A DNA stretch of 32,442 nucleotides from Tabrizicola sp. (GTDB lineage: Bacteria; Pseudomonadota; Alphaproteobacteria; Rhodobacterales; Rhodobacteraceae), in assembly GCF_016793705.1 (NCBI RefSeq), contig NZ_JAEULO010000034.1, forward strand, positions 1-32,442, written 5' to 3'. Under the pieces are notes generated by a model. It was given only the letters and a program-made list of their open reading frames with translations. It ran no database searches and was not told the origin of the DNA. Each line of letters begins with the position of its first letter. The first letter of the stretch is position 1. Position numbers and translations under genes: made by a program. This document shows positions 24,867 through 32,428 of this stretch, one piece after another.

Positions 24867-25979
24867 ATGGGCTTTCTCGACATCCGCAACGTCACCAAAT
24901 CCTACGGCCAGGTCGAGGTGCTGCACCGCGTCGACATCGCGGTGGAAGAGGGCGAGTTCCTGGTCCTCGTCGGCCCCTCCGGCTGCGGCAAGTCCACACT
25001 CCTCAACATGATCGCCGGGCTGGAGGCCATCACCGGCGGCGAGATCGCGATCAAGAACCGAGTGGTGAACGGGGTCCACCCCTCCAAGCGCAACATCGCC
25101 ATGGTGTTCCAGAGCTACGCGCTCTACCCCAACATGACCGTGGGCCAGAACATGACCTTCGGCCTCGAAATGCACGGGGTGCCGAAGCCCGAACGTGACA
25201 AGGCGCTGGCCTCCGTCGCCAAGCTCCTCCAGATCGACCACCTCCTCGACCGCAAGCCCGGCCAGCTTTCCGGCGGCCAGCGCCAGCGTGTTGCGATGGG
25301 GCGGGCACTGGTCAGGAACCCCGATGTCTTCCTTTTCGACGAGCCGCTCTCCAACCTCGACGCCAAGCTGCGCGTTGACATGCGGACCGAGATCAAGAAG
25401 CTGCACCACAACCTCAAGACCACCATCGTCTACGTCACCCACGACCAGATCGAGGCGATGACGCTCTCCACCCGCATCGCGGTGATGAACAAGGGTTTCG
25501 TCCAGCAACTCGGCACCCCGAAAGAGATCTACGACACCCCGGCCAACGTCTTCGTCGCCACCTTCATGGGCAGCCCGGCGATGAACATCATCCCCGCCAC
25601 CGTGGTGATGGAAGGCGGCCAGCCCCACGCCGCCGTCACCGATGCCGAGGGCCAGGTCCAGCACCTGCGCTTCAGCCAGCCCGGCCTCGTCGCCTGGGCG
25701 GGCAAGCCCATCCTCCTCGGCATCCGCCCCGAGGCGATCACCGACCCCGAGGGCGCCGACCGCAAGTCCGGCAACATCGTTGCGCTGAAAAACCGCGTCA
25801 CCGTCACCGAACCCGCCGGTGCCGACACCTTCGTCACCATGACCCTCTCCGGGAAGGACGCCATCGCCCGGATGCGCGCCGACGCCAATGTGGCAGCGGG
25901 CCAAAGCTTCGACTTCGCGGTGAACATGGAGAAAGCCGTCGCCTTCGATCCCGCGACCGAGGACCGGATCACCGCCTGA
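24867..25979 (+). CDS. Sugar ABC transporter ATP-binding protein (MalK/UgpC/MsmK type)
   Basis: Energises the CUT1 sugar importer. The 370-residue protein has Walker [10 protein letters not shown] (36-44), [13 protein letters not shown] with the Q-loop, signature LSGGQRQ (from 134), Walker B FLFDEP (D158, E159) and the H-loop His192 in [11 protein letters not shown]-terminal TOBE/OB-fold regulatory domain (about 240-370) contains LLGIRPEAI. The length and order are standard for UgpC/MsmK proteins, which sometimes serve several sugar transporters. Its stop overlaps the next start by one base (TGATG). The domain after residue 240 is less conserved, as usual. Confidence 0.95.
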   Translation: MGFLDIRNVTKSYGQVEVLHRVDIAVEEGEFLVLVGPSGCGKSTLLNMIAGLEAITGGEIAIKNRVVNGVHPSKRNIAMVFQSYALYPNMTVGQNMTFGLEMHGVPKPERDKALASVAKLLQIDHLLDRKPGQLSGGQRQRVAMGRALVRNPDVFLFDEPLSNLDAKLRVDMRTEIKKLHHNLKTTIVYVTHDQIEAMTLSTRIAVMNKGFVQQLGTPKEIYDTPANVFVATFMGSPAMNIIPATVVMEGGQPHAAVTDAEGQVQHLRFSQPGLVAWAGKPILLGIRPEAITDPEGADRKSGNIVALKNRVTVTEPAGADTFVTMTLSGKDAIARMRADANVAAGQSFDFAVNMEKAVAFDPATEDRITA

Positions 25980-27466
25980 TGCAACCGGACGTCATCATCA
26001 TCGGCTCCGGCATGGGCGGGGCGACGCTGGCTGCTGCCCTTGCCCCCACCGGCCGCCGCATCCTGATCCTGGAACGTGGCGAGCGGCTCAAGGACTCGCC
26101 CGAGGCTCGCGACCCTGCCGCCATCTTCCAGCGTGGCCACTTCAAGCCGAACGAGACCTGGCGCGACATCTCCGGCGCACCGCTCCACCCTGGCAACTAC
26201 GCCTATGTCGGCGGCAATACCAAGTTCTACGGCGCCGTCCTTCTGCGCTACCGGGCCGAGGATTTCTGCCCCCTCCGCCACATCGACGGCACCACCCCCG
26301 GCTGGCCGATCTCCTACGACGATCTCGAACCCTTCTACTCCCGCGCCGAAACCCTCTACCGCGTCCGGGGCGACGTGTCGGGCGACCCCACCGAGCCGCC
26401 GCATTCGGCCCCCTATCCCTTCCTGCCGGTTCCAGATGAGTCCGACATCGCCGATCTGCGCCGGGCCTTCACCGCGCAGGGCCTCCACGTCTCCGCGCTT
26501 CCCCTCGGCATCGACATCGAGGCCTGGCTGAAGCGCGCACCGACCGGCTGGGACGCCTTTCCCGACACCACCGGCGCAAAGTCCGACGCCGAAAGCTGCG
26601 GTCTGGCCGAGGCGCTGAAGCACCCGAACGTCACATTGCAGACTGGCACGAAGGTCACCCGCATCCTTGCCGAAGGGCGCCGAGTGACCGGGGTCGAGGT
26701 CGAACGGTCAGGGGTGCGAGAGATCCTGACAGCGCCCGTCGTCGTCCTTGCTGCGGGCGCTATCCTGTCATCCGCTCTCCTCCTCGCCTCCGCCAACGAC
26801 GACCACCCGACTGGCCTTGCCAACGCTTCCGATCAGGTTGGCCGCAACTTCATGAATCACAACCTCACCGGCATGGTCGCTCTGAACCCCTTCCGCCGCA
26901 ACCGCACGACCTACGAAAAGACCATACAGATCAACGATTTCTACCTGACCGGCGGCCCGAACGGCGAGCCTCTCGGCAACATCCAGATGCTCGGCCGCAT
27001 CACCGGCCCGATCCTCGCGGGCGAGAGCGGCCTGCCGCTCTGGCTCTCGCGCCTGATCGCCGATCGCTCGATTCACATCATGGCCATGTCGGAAGACCTG
27101 CCCGACCCGAATTCCCGGGTGCTGTGGAAGAACGGAGAGGTCGTGCTGGACTGGCGCAAGACCAACACCCGAGCGCATGACCTGCTGGTCAAACGCCTGA
27201 AACAGGCGATGCGCAGGGCCGGCTGGCCGATCACCCTGGCGCGGGGTTTTCCGAAGTCAAAGCCCAGCCACCAATGCGGCACCAACCGCATGGGCGCGAA
27301 CCCTGCGACCTCCGTGGTCGATGTGAACCTCAAGACCCACGACCTCGACAACCTCTACATTTGCGACGCCTCGGTCCTGCCCACCTCGGCCGGCGTCAAC
27401 CCTTCGCTCACCATCGCCGCCCTCGCTCTACGCGCGGGCGACCACATCGCCCGGACCCTGCCATGA
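25979..27466 (+). CDS. GMC-family FAD oxidoreductase, pyranose-oxidase/3-dehydrogenase-like
   Basis: FAD enzyme expected to oxidise a hydroxyl of a sugar or polyol. The 495-residue protein starts with the dinucleotide fold VIIIGSGMGGATLAAALA and later has YVGGNTKFYGAVLLRYR. The C-terminal SHQCGTNRMG and NLYICDASVLPTSAGVNPSLT segments supply the catalytic His431/Asn474 pair. This C-terminal pattern belongs to the branch containing pyranose 2-oxidases and glucoside 3-dehydrogenases rather than choline dehydrogenases. There is no signal or Tat peptide, so it should work in the cytoplasm. No cytochrome or gluconate-2-dehydrogenase-type small subunit is adjacent. The electron acceptor (oxygen, quinone or other) is unknown. 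Confidence 0.88.
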   Translation: MQPDVIIIGSGMGGATLAAALAPTGRRILILERGERLKDSPEARDPAAIFQRGHFKPNETWRDISGAPLHPGNYAYVGGNTKFYGAVLLRYRAEDFCPLRHIDGTTPGWPISYDDLEPFYSRAETLYRVRGDVSGDPTEPPHSAPYPFLPVPDESDIADLRRAFTAQGLHVSALPLGIDIEAWLKRAPTGWDAFPDTTGAKSDAESCGLAEALKHPNVTLQTGTKVTRILAEGRRVTGVEVERSGVREILTAPVVVLAAGAILSSALLLASANDDHPTGLANASDQVGRNFMNHNLTGMVALNPFRRNRTTYEKTIQINDFYLTGGPNGEPLGNIQMLGRITGPILAGESGLPLWLSRLIADRSIHIMAMSEDLPDPNSRVLWKNGEVVLDWRKTNTRAHDLLVKRLKQAMRRAGWPITLARGFPKSKPSHQCGTNRMGANPATSVVDVNLKTHDLDNLYICDASVLPTSAGVNPSLTIAALALRAGDHIARTLP

Positions 27467-28221
27467 AGCCCCTCGCGCTTGTCACCGGTGGCCAGCAGGG
27501 CATCGGTCTCGGCATCGCAGAGGCGCTGACCGCGCAAGGCTTTCGCCTCGCCATCGCCTCGCTGCCCCCGGCGGATGACCCGGTGGTCGTCGAGGCCATG
27601 GCCAGGCTCGGCTCTGAGGTCTGCTACTATCAGCATGACCTTGCCGACCTTGCTGCCATCCCAACGCTCCTGAATCGGATCGAAGGCGACCAAGGTCTGC
27701 TCGACGCGCTGATCCAGAATGCCGGCGTGGCGGCGAAGGTCCGTGGTGACATGCTGGAGATCACGCCGGAAAACCTCGACTGGATCATGGGCATCAACTT
27801 GACCGGGGCTTTCTTCCTGGCTCAGCAGGTGGCGAAACGGATGCTCGCCACGACCAGCCCGCACTACCGCTCGATCACCTTCGTCACCTCCGTCTCCGCC
27901 CGGAGGGCCAGCCCCGAACGCGCCGACTACTGCATCTCGAAGGCCGCCGCCGCCATGGTCGCCCAGACCCTCGCCCTCCGCCTTGCTTCGCACGGCATTG
28001 GCGTCTTTGAGCTGCGCCCCGGCATCATCGAGACCGGCATGACCGCCGGCGTGAAGGACAAATACACCGCGCTCATCGAAGGCGGCCTCGTCCCGACAGG
28101 CCGCTGGGGCCGACCTACTGACATCGGCCAGGCGGCGATCCCCGTCGTCACCGGCCAACTTGCCTTCTGCACCGGCGCCGTGATCCCCGTCGACGGCGGG
28201 CTCTCCATCGAAAGACTTTAA
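27463..28221 (+). CDS. Short-chain dehydrogenase/reductase (FabG-like SDR)
   Basis: NAD(P)-dependent dehydrogenase. The 252-residue protein has the cofactor motif TGGQQGIG (8-15), NAG (86-88) and the catalytic triad Ser143, Tyr156 and Lys160 (YCISK). The C-terminal PGIIETGMTAGV and FCTGAVIPVDGG are standard for classical SDRs. Many such proteins are annotated as 3-ketoacyl-ACP reductase, but in this context a sugar or polyol dehydrogenase is more likely; the sequence does not decide. The ATG at 27463 overlaps the preceding stop (ATGA), which fixes the start. The next gene begins 3 bp after its stop. Confidence 0.92.
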   Translation: MKPLALVTGGQQGIGLGIAEALTAQGFRLAIASLPPADDPVVVEAMARLGSEVCYYQHDLADLAAIPTLLNRIEGDQGLLDALIQNAGVAAKVRGDMLEITPENLDWIMGINLTGAFFLAQQVAKRMLATTSPHYRSITFVTSVSARRASPERADYCISKAAAAMVAQTLALRLASHGIGVFELRPGIIETGMTAGVKDKYTALIEGGLVPTGRWGRPTDIGQAAIPVVTGQLAFCTGAVIPVDGGLSIERL

Positions 28222-28224
28222 GAG

Positions 28225-29805
28225 ATGACCGAAGGCTACGATTACATCATCATCGGTGGCGGCAGCGCAGGCTGCGTTCTCGCCGCCCGCCTCAGCGAAA
28301 ACCCAGCCGCCAAGGTTCTGCTGCTCGAAGCTGGTGGCCGCGACCGCCACCCGTTCTACCACCTGCCCGCAGGCTTCGCGAAGATGACCAAGGGCATCGG
28401 ATCCTGGGGCTGGCAGACCGTGCCGCAGCGCCACATGCGCGGCATGCAGATCCGCTACACGCAGGCCAAGGTGATCGGCGGCGGCTCCTCGATCAACGCC
28501 CAGCTCTACACCCGGGGCAATGCGCTCGACTACGAGGACTGGCGCCAGATGGGCTGCACGGGCTGGGGCTACGAGGACGTGCTCCCGTACTTCCGCAAGT
28601 CTGAGGTCAACGACAGCTTTGAAAACCGTTTTCACGGCAAGGGCGGCCCCCTTGGCGTCAGCCAGCCCCGCGCGCCCTTGCCGATCTGCGAGGCCTATTT
28701 CGCCGCCGCCGCCGAGATCGGCATCCCCAGGAACTGCGACTTTACCGGCGAGACCCAGGACGGCGTCGGCTACTACCAGCTGACCCAGCGCTGGTATCGT
28801 CGCTCCTCCGCTGCCACCGCCTTCCTGAAGCCCGCCCTGAAACGCCCCAACCTCACCCTGAAGACGGGCGCGCAAGTCCTGCGCATCGTCACCGAAAAGG
28901 GCAGGGCGGTCGGCGTCGAAACCCCCGAGGGCATCCTCCGCGCCACCACCGAGGTCATCCTCGCCTCCGGCGCCATCGGCTCGCCGCGCCTTCTGCAACT
29001 CTCCGGCATCGGCCCCGCCGAGGACCTCACCCGCCTCGGCATCCCCGTCGTCCTCGACCGGCCTCAGGTCGGCGCGAACCTGCAGGACCATCTCGACCTT
29101 TTCGTCATCGCCGAATGCACCGGCCCGCACACCTACGACCGCTACGCCAAACTCCACTGGTCGGCGCTGGCGGGCCTGCAGTATCTGCTGACCCGCAAGG
29201 GCCCCGTCGCCTCCTCCCTCTTCGAGACCGGCGGCTTCTGGTACGCCGACCCGTCCGCCCGCTCGCCCGACATCCAGTTCCACCTCGGCCTCGGCTCCGG
29301 CATCGAGGCCGGTGTCGCCGCCATGCCGAACGGCGGCGTCACCTTGAACTCCGCCTTCCTCCGCCCCCGCAGCCGAGGTACGGTCCGCCTCGCCTCCGCC
29401 GACCCGAAGGCCGCCCCCCTGATCGACCCGAACTACTGGGCCGACCCCTACGACCGCGAGATGTCGATCAAGGGCCTCAAACTCGCGCAAGAGATCATGC
29501 GCCAGCCCGCCCTGAAACCCTTCATCCTCGCCGAACGCCTCCCCGGTCCGGCGGTGAAGACCGACGAAGACTACATCGACTACGCCTGCAAGAACGCCAA
29601 GACCGACCACCACCCCGCCGGTACTTGCCGCATGGGGTCAGACCTGGAAGCCGTCGTTGACCCGCAACTCCGCTTCAACGGCATCGAGCACTTGCGCGTC
29701 GTCGACGCCTCGATCATGCCCACCGTCGTCTCCTCCAACACCAACGCCCCCACCATCATGATCGCCGAAAAAGCCGCCGACATGATCAAGGAAGCCCAAA
29801 GATGA
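28225..29805 (+). CDS. GMC-family FAD oxidoreductase, choline-dehydrogenase-like
   Basis: FAD-dependent alcohol dehydrogenase. The 526-residue protein starts YDYIIIGGGSAGCVLAARL and contains the GMC signature KVIGGGSSINAQLYTRG and the second signature ASGAIGSPRLLQLSGIGP. The catalytic pair is His463 in DHHPAGTCRMG and Asn507 in SSNTNAPT. It belongs to the choline/alcohol dehydrogenase branch and is clearly distinct from the GMC protein two genes upstream. The substrate is probably a primary or secondary alcohol, unproven. It lacks a signal peptide. The nearest ribosome-binding site, AAGAG, abuts the start, so translation may depend on coupling with the SDR gene. Its stop overlaps the next gene by 4 nt. 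Confidence 0.93.
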   Translation: MTEGYDYIIIGGGSAGCVLAARLSENPAAKVLLLEAGGRDRHPFYHLPAGFAKMTKGIGSWGWQTVPQRHMRGMQIRYTQAKVIGGGSSINAQLYTRGNALDYEDWRQMGCTGWGYEDVLPYFRKSEVNDSFENRFHGKGGPLGVSQPRAPLPICEAYFAAAAEIGIPRNCDFTGETQDGVGYYQLTQRWYRRSSAATAFLKPALKRPNLTLKTGAQVLRIVTEKGRAVGVETPEGILRATTEVILASGAIGSPRLLQLSGIGPAEDLTRLGIPVVLDRPQVGANLQDHLDLFVIAECTGPHTYDRYAKLHWSALAGLQYLLTRKGPVASSLFETGGFWYADPSARSPDIQFHLGLGSGIEAGVAAMPNGGVTLNSAFLRPRSRGTVRLASADPKAAPLIDPNYWADPYDREMSIKGLKLAQEIMRQPALKPFILAERLPGPAVKTDEDYIDYACKNAKTDHHPAGTCRMGSDLEAVVDPQLRFNGIEHLRVVDASIMPTVVSSNTNAPTIMIAEKAADMIKEAQR

Positions 29806-30110
29806 TCCGCCACATCGTCCTCCTCAAAGCCCGCCCCGAAGTCACCGAGGCCCAGATCACCGCGATCTTCGCCGACCTCCACGCGCTCCGCCTCCCCGGC
29901 ATCCTCGCCATCCACTCCGGCCGCAGCGAAAGCCCCGAGCAGATCGAACGCGGCTACCTGCACGGCTTCACCGTCGACTTCACCGATTGGGCAGCCCTTG
30001 CCGCCTATCAGTCCCACCCAGACCACCAGCGCGTGGGTGCCGCCCTCGTCGCCGCAGCACAGGGCGGAATCGACGGCATCCTCGTCTTCGACCTGCCGAC
30101 CGCGCCATGA
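29802..30110 (+). CDS. Dabb (stress-responsive alpha/beta barrel) domain protein
   Basis: A 102-residue ferredoxin-like protein with the Dabb pattern: MIRHIVLLKARPEVTEAQIT at the start, then SGRSESPEQIERGYLHGFTV and a central AYQSHPDHQRVGAAL segment with the conserved HP(D/E)H. Dabb proteins form dimeric barrels. Some are stress-induced with unknown role, while others (such as olivetolic acid cyclase) are enzymes acting on polyketone substrates, so a catalytic role in the pathway is possible. The start overlaps the GMC gene stop (ATGA). It is followed by a 147-bp gap with a GC-rich repeat element, the largest break in the second half of the operon. Confidence 0.88.
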   Translation: MIRHIVLLKARPEVTEAQITAIFADLHALRLPGILAIHSGRSESPEQIERGYLHGFTVDFTDWAALAAYQSHPDHQRVGAALVAAAQGGIDGILVFDLPTAP

Positions 30111-30130
30111 TCATTCTCTGTCCTCAAATA

Positions 30131-30212
30131 TCCTCGGGGGGTCCGGGGGCGAAGCGCCCCCGGCGTCCGAGCCGGTTGCGCGCGTTTCGCGCGCAGAGGC
30201 GAGGCAAAAGGC
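30131..30212 (+). repeat. GC-rich REP-like intergenic element with two hairpins
   Basis: The gap between the Dabb and DUF993 genes contains a perfect 9-bp stem, CCGGGGGCG with CGCCCCCGG (30143-30163, loop AAG). A perfect 8-bp stem follows, TGCGCGCG with CGCGCGCA (30177-30195, loop TTT), and then a GCGAG/CTCGC arm pair near 30200-30215. The preceding TCCTCGGGGGGTCC and the whole layout resemble repeated intergenic elements I associate with Rhodobacterales genomes. It may stabilise upstream mRNA or partly terminate. Only one copy is in this window. Confidence 0.55.
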
Positions 30213-30257
30213 TCGCGCGTCAGCGCTCATTTTCCGAACCGTCCGAGAGGCCACCTG

Positions 30258-31427
30258 ATGCTGACCCTCCCCACCGCCGATGCGGGCTTGAAATCCTACC
30301 GCCTGAGCGGCACTCCCCTCATTCCCCGCGCGCCCAAGGTCCCGCTCACCCGCACCGCCTTCGCAGCCGCCCATGTCGTCTCCGACCCCCTGCGTGAGAG
30401 GAACCCCTGGGACAGCCGACCCGCCGTCGATTGGGACACGACCCTGGCCTTCCGCCAGCAGCTCTGGGACCAGGGCCTCCACCTCGCCGAGGCGATGGAC
30501 ACTGCCCAACGCGGCATGGGCGTCAATTGGCCCACCGCGCTGGAGCTGATCCAGCGTACCATGCGGGCCGCCAAAGCCCATCCCCTTAGACCCCGGGTCG
30601 CCTGCGGGGCGGGCACCGACCACAAACCCGCACCGGACCTCGCCACCCTCGACGCCATTCTCGCCGCCTATACTGACCAGGCTCAGGCGATCGAGGCCGC
30701 AGGCGGCCAGCTCATCCTGATGGTCTCGCGTGCCTTCATTGCAATAGACGCAACGCCCGACACCTATCACACGGTCTATCGCTGCCTGATCGACCAGGCG
30801 CGCGAGCCGGTCATCCTGCACTGGCTGGGCGACATGTTCGATCCCGCGCTGACCGGCTACTGGGGCACGACAGATGTCGCCCAGGCTACGGATTTCGTGC
30901 TCAACCTCATCGCCGAAAACCCAGCCAAGGTGGACGGGATCAAGATTTCACTCCTCGACCAGGCCCACGAAGAGCAGTTCCGCGCTCGCCTCCCCGCGGG
31001 CGTGCGTCTCTACACCGGTGATGATTTCAACTACGCGCCCCTGATCGAGGGCGACGGCAACCGTCATTCCCATGCGCTCCTTGGCATCTTCGCCGCCATC
31101 GCCCCCGCCGCAGCGCAGGCGCTGGACGCCCTCGCGCAGGGCGACAGCGCGACCTACCACCGCCTGCTCGCCCCGACCGTCCCCCTCAGCCGCGAAATCT
31201 TCCGCGCGCCCACCCGCTTCTACAAGGCGGGCATCGCCTTCCTTAGCTGGCTAAACGGCCACCAGACCCATTTCATCATGCCCGCGGGCTTCCAGTCCTC
31301 GCGCGACATCACCCATTATGCCCAGGTCTTCCGGCTGGCCGATCAGGCAGGCTTGCTTTCCCGTCCCGATCTGGCAGAAGCGCGGATGACCACCCTCCTT
31401 TCCCTGCACGGCATCGACCAGAGCTGA
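30258..31427 (+). CDS. DUF993 protein, putative DapA-like (TIM-barrel) aldolase
   Basis: Uncharacterised family (DUF993) often annotated as dihydrodipicolinate-synthase-like. The 389-residue protein shows the family segments AFAAAHVVSDPL, EAMDTAQRGMGVNWP, PRVACGAGTDHKP, EPVILHWLGDMFDP and LYTGDDFNYAPLI. Lys229 in VDGIKISLLD is placed like the Schiff-base lysine of class I DapA-type aldolases, so a C-C bond cleavage or condensation step is a reasonable inference, not an established fact. The ATG at 30258 is preceded by GAGAGG about 8 bases upstream. It follows the REP-like gap and overlaps the LacI gene by 1 nt (TGATG). Confidence 0.85.
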   Translation: MLTLPTADAGLKSYRLSGTPLIPRAPKVPLTRTAFAAAHVVSDPLRERNPWDSRPAVDWDTTLAFRQQLWDQGLHLAEAMDTAQRGMGVNWPTALELIQRTMRAAKAHPLRPRVACGAGTDHKPAPDLATLDAILAAYTDQAQAIEAAGGQLILMVSRAFIAIDATPDTYHTVYRCLIDQAREPVILHWLGDMFDPALTGYWGTTDVAQATDFVLNLIAENPAKVDGIKISLLDQAHEEQFRARLPAGVRLYTGDDFNYAPLIEGDGNRHSHALLGIFAAIAPAAAQALDALAQGDSATYHRLLAPTVPLSREIFRAPTRFYKAGIAFLSWLNGHQTHFIMPAGFQSSRDITHYAQVFRLADQAGLLSRPDLAEARMTTLLSLHGIDQS

Positions 31428-32428
31428 TGGACAAACGGCCGACGATCATCGACGTGGCGACGCTGGCGGGCGTCTCCAAATCGACCGTCAGCCTTGTCCT
31501 GCAGCAAAGCCCGCTGGTGAAACAGGAAACCCGCGATGACGTGCGCCGCGCCATGGTCCAACTCGGCTATGTCTACAACCGCGCCGCCGCCAACCTCCGC
31601 AGCGCCAATGCCGGCTTGATCGGACTGGTGATCAACGACCTCAGGAACCCGTTCTTCACCGAATTCGCCACCTCCCTGCAGATGGCACTCTCCGCGCGCG
31701 GCTATGCCACCGTGCTGGCCAACACCGACGAAGACCCCGCCCTGCAGGCCCAGGTCGTCGGCGCGATGCTGGAACACGGCGTCTCCGCCCTGATCGTCTC
31801 TCCCGCCTATGGCGACGAGGCCCTGACCTTCGACGCCATCGCCCGCGCCAATGTCCCTGCGCTGCAAGTGCTGCGTCGGGTCGTGGACAGCACCCGCTTC
31901 CCTTTCGCTGCCCCCGACTACCCGACCGGCTCGCGCCTCGCCACCGAACACCTCCTCTCCCAGGGCGCGCGCCACATCGCCTTCGTCGGCGGCCTCGAAG
32001 GCCGCGCCGTCACCCAACTGCGCATGTCGGGCTACCGTGACACGCTCGCTGCGTGCGGCCTGACCCCGCTCCATCTACCCGGTCGCCCCGGCCGCGCCTT
32101 CGGGCGCGAGGCCGCGCGCCGTCTGCAACAGGATCATCCCGCCGTCGATGCCGTCCTCTGCTTCAACGACCTGACCGCACTGGGCCTGCTGACCGGCTGC
32201 GCCGAGCTTGGGCGCGCTGTCGGGACCTCGCTCAGGATCGTCGGCTTCGACGACATCGAGGATTGCGCACAGGTCTTTCCTACCCTTTCCTCCGTCCGCT
32301 GCGACATCGCCGGTTTTGGTCGGCGGATGGCGGAAACGGTGTTGGGTTGGCTGGAAGAGGGTCGTCGCCCGCCTGCGGAAACCGTTACAGCTGTGACATT
32401 GATTCCCCGCGCGTCGAGCCAGTCGTGA
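31427..32428 (+). CDS. LacI-family transcriptional regulator
   Basis: Probable local repressor of the operon. The 333-residue protein has the LacI helix-turn-helix at residues 6-30 (IIDVATLAGVSKSTVSLVL) and the hinge helix with lever Leu57 (AAANLRSANA). The PBP-like sugar-binding domain follows, with LIGLVINDLRNPFFTE, HGVSALIVSP, GARHIAFVGG and LRIVGFDDIED. The paired operators at 16785-16819 have the central CG and symmetry this family prefers. Being the last known gene of the unit it would control, it could be autoregulated. The effector is unknown but is probably the transported sugar or a derivative. Its stop overlaps a following ATG (TGATG), so another gene may follow. Confidence 0.94.
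   Translation: MDKRPTIIDVATLAGVSKSTVSLVLQQSPLVKQETRDDVRRAMVQLGYVYNRAAANLRSANAGLIGLVINDLRNPFFTEFATSLQMALSARGYATVLANTDEDPALQAQVVGAMLEHGVSALIVSPAYGDEALTFDAIARANVPALQVLRRVVDSTRFPFAAPDYPTGSRLATEHLLSQGARHIAFVGGLEGRAVTQLRMSGYRDTLAACGLTPLHLPGRPGRAFGREAARRLQQDHPAVDAVLCFNDLTALGLLTGCAELGRAVGTSLRIVGFDDIEDCAQVFPTLSSVRCDIAGFGRRMAETVLGWLEEGRRPPAETVTAVTLIPRASSQS

Noticed and set aside
27355-29613. Very long open frame on the minus strand across the GMC1-SDR-GMC2 genes
   Set aside because: High-GC coding DNA commonly leaves the antisense frame open. The translation is low-complexity, without family motifs, while the + strand genes have full catalytic motifs.
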